Assembly: GCA_905250115.1 (NCBI GenBank)
Contig: CAJNOI010000020.1
Location: 204,557 to 268,556 of the forward strand
Direction of reading: 5' to 3'
Origin: Adineta steineri
Lineage: Eukaryota; Rotifera; Eurotatoria; Adinetida; Adinetidae
Length of the DNA stretch: 64,000 nt
The translations under genes were made by a program, and so were the position numbers. The notes beneath the pieces were generated by a model that saw only the letters and a list, made by a program, of their open reading frames with translations, was not told the DNA's origin and ran no database searches. This document shows positions 56,432 to 64,000 of the stretch, in pieces. Position 1 is the first letter of the stretch; each line of letters begins with the position of its first letter.

Positions 56432-59414
56432 ACTGTAAGACTTTTTCTTTTCAACCCGTTATATTACTTGTTCTAATCTCTTTGAAGACATAGGAATTAT
56501 TCACATGAATATACTTTCATTGACTCATAACACAAAAATAGAAGGTAGACACGATATATACAGACGGTGGCTTGATATAAATAGTTTTTTTCGAATGAAT
56601 AAAGAATAAGCTAGAAATCCTGACTCAATTTATATAATAATTTTTTTCTCTTCTATAGACAAATTACATTACTGATAGTCGGTATTTTTGTTTTCAAGAA
56701 CAGATGCAGTGAAAAATACAGTCTAGAGTGCAATGTTTGGTTGACCTCGTTACTTGAAATGATTCGCAAAAAATATAAATTGACGGCTATGCTTTTAGGA
56801 TATAAAATACAATGCGTATATTAAGTTTGTTATAAGGTCATTCGATAATCAATTTTAGATTTGGAAAATCTTGTATTTAAGAAAAATAGATTGATGAACT
56901 CATATGTTTTTTTTTTATTAGTAATGATCTTTAGGTCAATAAGAATGCTAAACTATCGTTTGAATTCAATCTCTTGTAAATAATTATTTTATTTATTTTT
57001 TTAACGGTTCTATTCTGACAGTGCTTCATTGTTCTTCTTCCTCTTTTCCATTAATAATAAGAATATTCGAGTTATTTCTCTTCTCAATCCATCATGACAT
57101 AAAAGAGGAAGATTTTCATAATATTACAGTTTATTATCAATGTCGGTCGTAGATTTACTTCCAAGGAAAAAAGTGAAAATGCACGAAACTCCCGATATAA
57201 AGTAAATAATTTGTTTTTTATATTTAAAAATTGATAATAGAAATAACGTTTACACCAAATTGAATATGTAGGGTGTAATTTATTTTAATTTTTTTAATAT
57301 CTTAAAAGCTTTATAGTAAACGAATGTGAAGTCATGACTTAACAGGGCAATAAAAAAGAACTATTTTCTTGAGAGTAACACATTTTTTCTTATAAGAAAA
57401 TTTTTTTATCTATTAGTTTAATTGATAACATACTCTTCATTAAAATCAGATAATATTTATTACATCGATCCTTTGTTTATATATATATATATATGTATAT
57501 GTTAGGTAGTGAAAGATGTTAATTATTTGAAAAACATAAAGCAAAAGAGTATTATATAGACAGAATAACCTTAAATAATACTATCATAAAATAAACATTC
57601 ACACAACTGTTGAAAAGTATTGTTAATTTTTCAAGGCAATAGCTTGTCTAACTTCTCTGTATTATGATGTAAATGTATATGACATATACTTTTTTTTCTG
57701 TTTGTCAACTATCTCGTTTTATCCTTTATCATCTATCATCACTAAGTCCAAAGCTAGAAATATCAATCTATTACGAGATTGTTTATATCAATAGGATTAT
57801 GCCATTGTATTGACCAACATTTAGTCAATGATTTTCTTCGAGATATGTAAGTGTGTAGTATTGAAGTTAGGTTTCTGTTTTATCATTGCCTTTAGGACTA
57901 ATTCTATTTGAAGGATGACGTTACAATAAAAAGAAGATCACTTCGCGGTTCGATGAGCATTACTGGGTTTGATAAAAAAATATGCAACATACACACTTAG
58001 CCATCATTCTGTAATACTTCATGTGATGTTATGGAGTATATCATGAGAACTTCTTTTTTTTTATTGGCATCTGTGATAAAAAATATAGGAAAGAGAAAAG
58101 ATTTTTTTTTATCAGCAACAATATGTTAATAATATTCATTAAAAAAAATAGATAATGATCTTTTATTTACTTAATGATAATGTATTGATGAATGAGAAAG
58201 ACTTATTTGTTCCATCTATCAATAGATTCTGCATATATTTTTTTTCTTTGTCATTGAAAAACAAAGATTTCTTCTTTATAATTCTGATATATATCATAGA
58301 TATTGTTAGTCACAAGTTATTTTCAATTTTCTATATCTATTTGAAAGACAAATGTCTATTTCATTTGTCTCTACTTAATCAGGCGTTCTATGTTCTGGAT
58401 CGTCAAAAATATTGACACGAATAAAAATATAAGTAAATTTATTGTGTATCACTCGTGTGTTGCCAATAGTATTACGTGTTCAAATAGAATTGATGTTGTT
58501 TTTTTGAATAATTAATTTTTTTTATAAATTATTAAATATTGTTAAGAATAGAACGATGAAACGAGATAATTAGGTTTTTTTTGTCATCGATATGAAAACA
58601 CAATGAAATTGGTTAGACATTATTGATTAAGATATCTTATGTAATCTTTATAAAACAGAAGTCAAGAAATTCTTTTAATTATTGAGAATGAATAATTAAT
58701 TTTAAAGTATTCAAATTTTTAACTAAGTTTGTTTTATTTTTTCAAAAAAGAAAGAATCTTTATAAAAAATTAGAATCATTTGACGTTTCACACACACACA
58801 CATATACTTTTTTTCTTTGTTAAAGAAAGCAATCTCTTCTTTTTTTTTGCTTTCTTTTTTTCCCTATCGCTACGTCAATTTGATCATGTCTGACATCCTT
58901 TTGATGTAAAAGAATGTTATATGGTATAGCAATTTATTGTCACTTCTATCGGACGACGCGAATCATTTCATTTGTTCGATTATATATGCACGTTATTCTA
59001 TACTTTCGCCGACATGAAACAGATCTCTAGTTGACTAACTACATTCGGATATAATATGAAGGTATATCTATCAAATAGATAATAGGAAAAGAAAATGAAT
59101 AAATAGATTACGATAAATAAAAAGGTAATGTGTATCTAAAATGATTTATGATTTAATTATCACTTTTTCATTTTATTGAACTCTCTGACATAACAATATA
59201 AATAAAATATATTCTCCTGTTCTTTCTTTCTAATTATTCCACACAATATTTTGAAAAGCAATGGTGTAATAAATAGAACTGTTTGTTTTCATCATTTATT
59301 CCACTATATTCAATGCATGAGCATTATCGATCATTCATTATTTTTGTTAGAAAATAGAAAATTATTGAAATAGAAACCCTCGTGAAAACTTAAAAATAAA
59401 TCTATTTATTTTAG
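56432..59414. other. Long gene-poor region, part 2
   Basis: About 3 kb, very AT-rich, with TA (57479-57496) and CA (58791-58802) microsatellites. The 86-codon frame at 58155-58415 is Phe/Ile-rich and unconvincing. It probably contains the promoter and untranslated or short coding 5' exons of the GPCR, since the first recognised GPCR exon starts at a splice acceptor. Confidence 0.45.
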
Positions 59415-60905
59415 ACAATGGTTTGATTTTACTAAATATAATTATACAATAAATCTCTTATTTCCAATCGATTTTGATACTATGGGATATTCAATAAATC
59501 AAACATCATCAACTGATGAAACAAATGGTGTTATTAATTTAACAAATGGTTTACATTGGTATCCATTTTCACCTGGTCAATGTCCACCATTATATTATGT
59601 TATTCTTCAAGGTGCTTGTGCGCCATTAATAATTATTATTTCTACTGTATTAAATTCTTTAATTGCTGTTGTTTTACTTCAAAAACATCTTCGTTCACCA
59701 ACAAATATTCTTCTTTTAGCTATTGCACTTTATGATACATTAACAGGACTTTTCCCATTTCCAACTTATATATTTCTCTATACATTTCGACATTGTGATG
59801 ATTATATACCATTTAATTATGGATGGTTTCATCGAATTAATCATGATGTATTACCATTTATTTTTCATACATGTTCGATTTGGGTAAAATAATTTCTTTT
59901 TGAAAATTTTTTATAAATATAATTTCTTGTATAGGTAACTGTTGTATTAGCTATTCAACGATATATATACGTATGTCATTCAGAAAAAGCAAAACAATGG
60001 TGTACTGTACCAATGGCATTAAAAGCAATTGCATGTGTCAATGTATTAGCACTTATTGTAGCTATTCCAATGTTTATTGAAGGTACATTTCATGCCAAAG
60101 CAGTTTCTTCATTACTTGATTCAAAGAAAATTTTTAATACATGTACTGTTCGTGATTATTCTGAAGATAGTCGATATCGAACCTATTTTTCTATTTATTC
60201 ACTTATACGTGCTTTATTAATTAACGTTGGCCCATGTACAATACTTGTTATATGTAATGCAATATTAGTTGAACGTATGAAAGAAGCAAAAGAAAATCGA
60301 GAAAAACTTATGAGACGACGTAGTCATGAATCTCGAGGTCAAGAACAAACAAATGTTACATTTATGCTTGTATGTTATAAGAATAATAAGGAAAAAATTT
60401 TTAATTTATTTATTTATTTTAGATAATTGTTGTAACAATATTTTTAATAGTTGAAATTCCAATGGCTATTTATATAATTCTAATGGCTATATTTCGATTA
60501 TTTAATAAAAATGCACCGAATTTTTTCAATTTTGCTGTACAATTATTAAATTTTGCTGTTTTACTTTCATATCCAATTAATTTTTTTATTTATTGCCGTA
60601 TGTCAAGAGCATTTCGTGATGCATTTACAAAACTTTTATGTGCATCATTTCTTAATACGAGACAAGAACGTCTACAATCTATGGCAGCACCATTACTTGG
60701 TAAACAATGTGGTGTAACAACAAATAATATTGAACTTAAAATTTCAAATGTCGAAACTCTACCAGCATCATCTGTGATATTAAATTCAACGGCAAATGAA
60801 ATACCTATGTCATCATTAATATCGGAAAATAACAATGATTTAAAAATAAATTCAAATGGATCTGTAGAAAAACTACGTGTATCATTTATTGATGATGTTA
60901 ATTAA
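59415..60905 (+). CDS. Class A GPCR, sex peptide/myoinhibitory peptide receptor-like
   Basis: Three exons encode a seven-helix neuropeptide receptor. The first exon begins at an acceptor (TTTATTTTAG|A, 59415) and is open through Met 59482, so at least one 5' exon is probably missing. TM1 contains APLIIIISTVLNSLIAVVLL (GN replaced by LN). TM3 has HTCSIWVTVVLAIQRYIYVC, with QRY in place of DRY and the following Tyr-Val-Cys-His typical of the sex-peptide-receptor family. TM6 has FLIVEIPMAIYIIL. TM7 ends LLSYPINFFIYCRMSRAFRD, with a YPxxxxIYC variant of NPxxY. N-glycosylation sites precede TM1. Drosophila SPR shows the same QRYIYVCH and SYPFNFGIYC signatures. The likely ligand class is myoinhibitory/W(x)W-amide peptides, inferred from family only. 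The C-terminal tail is Ser/Asn-rich. Confidence 0.82.
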
Positions 60906-62673
60906 AAAATTTACGGATTAGTAAAATAAACATTTTCGTTTTTTTTGTTGTGCAATGAATTGAAAAGTAAAAATGATATTTAAACACCAGTGTTTTAGAA
61001 TTTAACAAAAAAATAGCGATTATTTATATAATGCGCATGTCTACAAAAGTTCCAACGAAGAAAAAAAAAGAACGCCAATGGTTCTAAAGTATAAGAATTC
61101 ATTATTTTCATCTACGCAGTCTTTGTTTGTTTTTACGTTTGATTTCTTTGACTAATTGACAGGAAAACATATTCTCTTTTATGTTATTATCAAGATCTAA
61201 CAAGTTTTTTAATCGACTTATTAAGTACACGTCATCATGAATAATGTTTAATAAGATTTATTCTATCTTAATTTGTACTGAATACATGTTTATAAACACG
61301 TAGCATTTTATTGAATAAAATTCTGAAGAATATCAATGATCTAATTTGAGGACTTTTATATATCGAAGAAAAAAACATTTTCTTATCTATCCAACTTATA
61401 AAAACTGTGAGAAAAGTGTTTCTACTGTGAGATTTCGAGCAACCTGACCTTTTTTTCTTTCAATGAAGTGTGTAGATAAGCTTTAGTAATATGACATTGA
61501 ATGCATTATTTATATCAGATAAGAGGTTGTTCGTTGACATACGAGGTTTAAAATCAATAGAGATTTACTAAAGATAAATGAAAACTTTTAAAAAGTAGAG
61601 GAACATCGTCATTAATATTGTCAGTAGGAAATGACAGCTTGTAGCTTATGAAAAAAAAACTAACACACGTCTAATAGATCTTATCAGTGGATAACAGTTT
61701 TTATTATTTACTACATCTCTATAAAGTCATGATGTTGTACTTTTAATTCAAACTAGTATGACCCTTTATATTGAAATCGACAAGAGATGAATTAATAACA
61801 TCAAATCGTTTCTTTCAATAGGCGGGCAGGTTTATGTAACTTGTTTTTAATGATCTATAAAATAAATGTTTTGGTTCAATACAGAAGCGATAATGAAATT
61901 ACAGATTAGTTAATTTTATAAATGTATGTGATCTAGTTTGATTAAGTCACGAAGTGAAACAATTGGTTACATGTGGTTTGTCATACCATCATCTATCAAA
62001 AAGACGCATTACTATTTTTTGTAGTCTCTTTATATGGACCAAAAATGATACACTGTCCTTTGATTTAAATATGATAAAACTTCAACACTGAACTGAAATA
62101 AAATAATTTTATTGAATGATGCTATCGTAATCTGCAGAAAGTATCTGAGTCATTTTCACTCAACTTTGAATAAGAAGAATTTCTTAAATATTCTTGCTCG
62201 TGTTCTATCGGGAACATTAATAGAAAATTTTATCATCATCTAGTCTACTCTTAATATATTGAAGTAACCGATATTAAAAAATATTTTTCTTTCATTTTGA
62301 CAAAGTAAAGTGTTTCGACTGAGTTACCGGAACTCCGCCAATGATAGGGTGTGAATGGGTGGAGTAGCAAATGTCTACTTTGTTTTCAATAATTAGCAAA
62401 GTTGTGGGAGAAGTGATGTCGCGGGCTCAGTAAACTTTCACTATATGAATCTGAATGATGATGATGGTTTCAGTCAGCATACTCTTGCATTTATATATCA
62501 AGGCATAAATAGAATATAATATTACATTTATGATTTAATTGTCAATAAAAAATTCATATAACAATAAGTAAAAAGTCAAAAGTAGCAGTTAAATAAATAT
62601 AAAACATGCGATAAAAATGTATTAAAAAAAAAGATGATAAATAAAGATAAAAATTGCTAGAAGTAAATTTCGT
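60906..62673. other. Convergent spacer, no gene seen
   Basis: About 1.8 kb between the GPCR (+) and phnW-like (-) 3' ends. It is AT-rich with no open frame of note. A small GC-richer patch at about 62320-62380 contains actccgcca and gggtgtgaatgggtggagt (62347-62365), a weak hairpin related to the telomere-like repeats. Confidence 0.5.
62334..62366. repeat. Weak telomere-like hairpin, copy 8
   Basis: aactccgcca (62332-62341 region) and tgggtggagt (62356-62365) pair imperfectly around gggtgtgaa. It has only one or two TGTGGG-like units and is the least certain member of the set. Confidence 0.3.
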
Positions 62674-63980
62674 TCATTGATTATTATTATTCTTTAACGG
62701 AAGTTCAATATTCATATCATTGCATACTTGTTTAATACATTCAGCTAATTTTTCCATATCAGTTTGAAATAATCGACCAATATTACCAATACGAAAACAA
62801 TCTGTTTTTGTTGTTTTACCAGGATAAATTAATTGATCTAAAACAAAAATTTGATATTTATATTCATTATTTAATATGATGTATTCCTATACTTTTTTCA
62901 CTAAGTTTTTTATAAAATGTTTCAAAATGAAATGGTGCTGGTGGATAATGATATGATGTAATAATATATGTTTGATATTCCGGTTTGATTAATTCAATAA
63001 AACCAAGTGATTTCATTATTTCTCGAATACATTTATTATTAGCTTGATATCTAGTAATAATAGATAGAAGAGAATTTAATTGATTAAAATAATTTTATAC
63101 CTTTTAGCACGAGCTTGTATACCACCTTCTTCATCTAATTCATATAATCCACGTTTAAATGCAAGAATTGCATGTGTTGGAGCTATATAAAAATAGGAAA
63201 TTATCGATTATAAATCAAATTTTTTACATACGTGTAAAACGAAATTGTTGACTTTGTTCCATATAGATGTATTGATCGTAAAGATCAAGTACTAAGCTTC
63301 GTGCATAACCTAAATAAAATTTATTTTATGACGCATTGATAATAAAAAACGAAATCTGTGTTACCTTGACACGAAAGTAAATGTTGTTTTTTGCTAATGA
63401 CAAAAGCAAAGCCAGGCACACCTTCAATACATTTATTAGCCGAACTTATAAGATAAGTAATTTGACCATTACGAAGACTAACAGGAATACCACCGAAACC
63501 ACTTATTGAATCAACGATAAATACTGTTGATCCTACAGAAAAAAAAATTTTTATTCGATTGAATAAGCACAAAAAAATGAATTAACCTTTTTTAGCACCA
63601 TGTTCATAAACTAATTGACCTATTTCTTCAATTGGATTTAAAATCCCTGAACTTGTTTCACAATGAATCACAGCAACATGTGTATATTGATTTGATTTTA
63701 ATGCTTCTGCAACTTGATCAACGTGAACACGTTCAGTTTCATGAAATGAAAGAACATCATGAGGGATATTTAATGCTCGACAAATTTTTACTAATCGTTG
63801 ACCATAGGCACCATTTTCAATAAGTAAAACCTTCATAAATAGTTATATAAATAATTCAAATAGACAATAAATAAATTACTTTAGCATCTTGTCGAGGTAC
63901 ACATGATGAAAATGTTGCTTCAACTGCATATGAACCACTTCCTTGAATAAGTACAACTGCATATTCATCTGCTGATGCAT
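62674..63980 (-). CDS. phnW: 2-aminoethylphosphonate--pyruvate transaminase (PhnW-like), 5' end outside window
   Basis: A PLP-dependent class-V aminotransferase that converts 2-aminoethylphosphonate plus pyruvate to phosphonoacetaldehyde plus alanine. Seven exons are visible (63980-63880, 63830-63587, 63532-63365, about 63309-63232, 63182-63105, 63052-62905, 62836-62674); the N-terminal exon or exons lie beyond the window. Blocks match bacterial PhnW throughout: [46 protein letters not shown], the PLP-binding Asp in [14 protein letters not shown], the Schiff-base Lys in [32 protein letters not shown], and the C-terminal [18 protein letters not shown]. It ends in an Asn-run (KNNNNQ). Spliceosomal introns of about 50 bp show it is embedded in the host genome rather than being contamination. 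The family is mainly bacterial, so lateral origin is plausible. It could feed on dietary phosphonates. Confidence 0.9.
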
Positions 63981-64000
63981 CTACAAATTAAGAGAAATAT

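Noticed and set aside
58791..58802. CA repeat considered part of the telomere-like family
   Set aside because: A plain dinucleotide run without GGG/CCC units or inverted arms.

Overview
The window is animal nuclear DNA and most likely comes from a bdelloid rotifer (Adineta/Rotaria type); the species cannot be named from the sequence. The reasons are: an AT-rich, gene-dense genome with many introns of about 50-60 bases; metazoan genes (PI4KB, PSMD3, DAXX, NSMCE3, PLC-delta, TIF1/TRIM24-33, SETDB1, a ROCO GTPase, a sex-peptide-receptor-like GPCR); several families expanded in bdelloids (F-box/LRR-like proteins, ADP-ribosyltransferase-TPR fusions, B-box/NHL proteins, LDLa/EGF 7TM receptors); a bacterial-type aminoethylphosphonate transaminase gene; and scattered tracts resembling the telomere repeat reported for bdelloids, TGTGGG.

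Layout. 1-14.9 kb is accessory-like: an ART-TPR gene (-), three fast-evolving F-box genes (-,+,-), a duplicated F-box fragment between two telomere-like hairpins, a 254-bp telomere-like inverted-repeat element, and a small intron-split gene for a secreted CS-alpha-beta defensin-like peptide at 13.0 kb. 15-19.7 kb is one 1566-codon LDLa/EGF/7TM receptor exon. 20.8-26.3 kb (-) carries PSMD3 followed closely by PI4KB. 27.4-31.1 kb (+) carries NSMCE3 (MAGE family) and DAXX only 56 bp apart. 31.8-33.7 kb is a B-box/NHL pseudogene broken by stops, a frameshift and an inserted MITE. 35-36.3 kb is a histidine phosphatase (PGAM5-like), with a Tc1-like MITE in its intron and a hAT-like MITE just downstream. 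37.0-37.3 kb (-) is a small cysteine-rich, possibly myristoylated protein. 37.8-41.8 kb (+) is PLC-delta. 42.1-45.5 kb (-) is a TIF1-family TRIM protein. It is divergent, across 221 bp, from SETDB1 (45.8-48.4 kb, +). 49.6-53.2 kb is an LRR-Roc-COR GTPase. 53.2-59.4 kb has no recognisable gene but holds a 348-bp foldback MITE. 59.4-60.9 kb is the GPCR. 62.7-64 kb (-) is a 5'-truncated phnW-like gene.

How the parts fit together. Four nuclear silencing or genome-maintenance genes lie within 21 kb: NSMCE3 (SMC5/6), DAXX (H3.3 chaperone), a TIF1-family RING/B-box/PHD/bromodomain repressor and SETDB1 (H3K9 methyltransferase). In vertebrates TIF1-beta/KAP1 recruits SETDB1, so the shared TIF1/SETDB1 promoter, which contains a perfect palindrome with two opposed CCAAT boxes, is the most suggestive architecture here. 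Two same-strand pairs with short gaps (PSMD3/PI4KB, NSMCE3/DAXX) have a splice acceptor at or near the second gene's start and could be operons resolved by spliced-leader trans-splicing, which is known in bdelloids. Exon boundaries were worked out by eye from ORFs, GT/AG sites and remembered family patterns; no database search was run.
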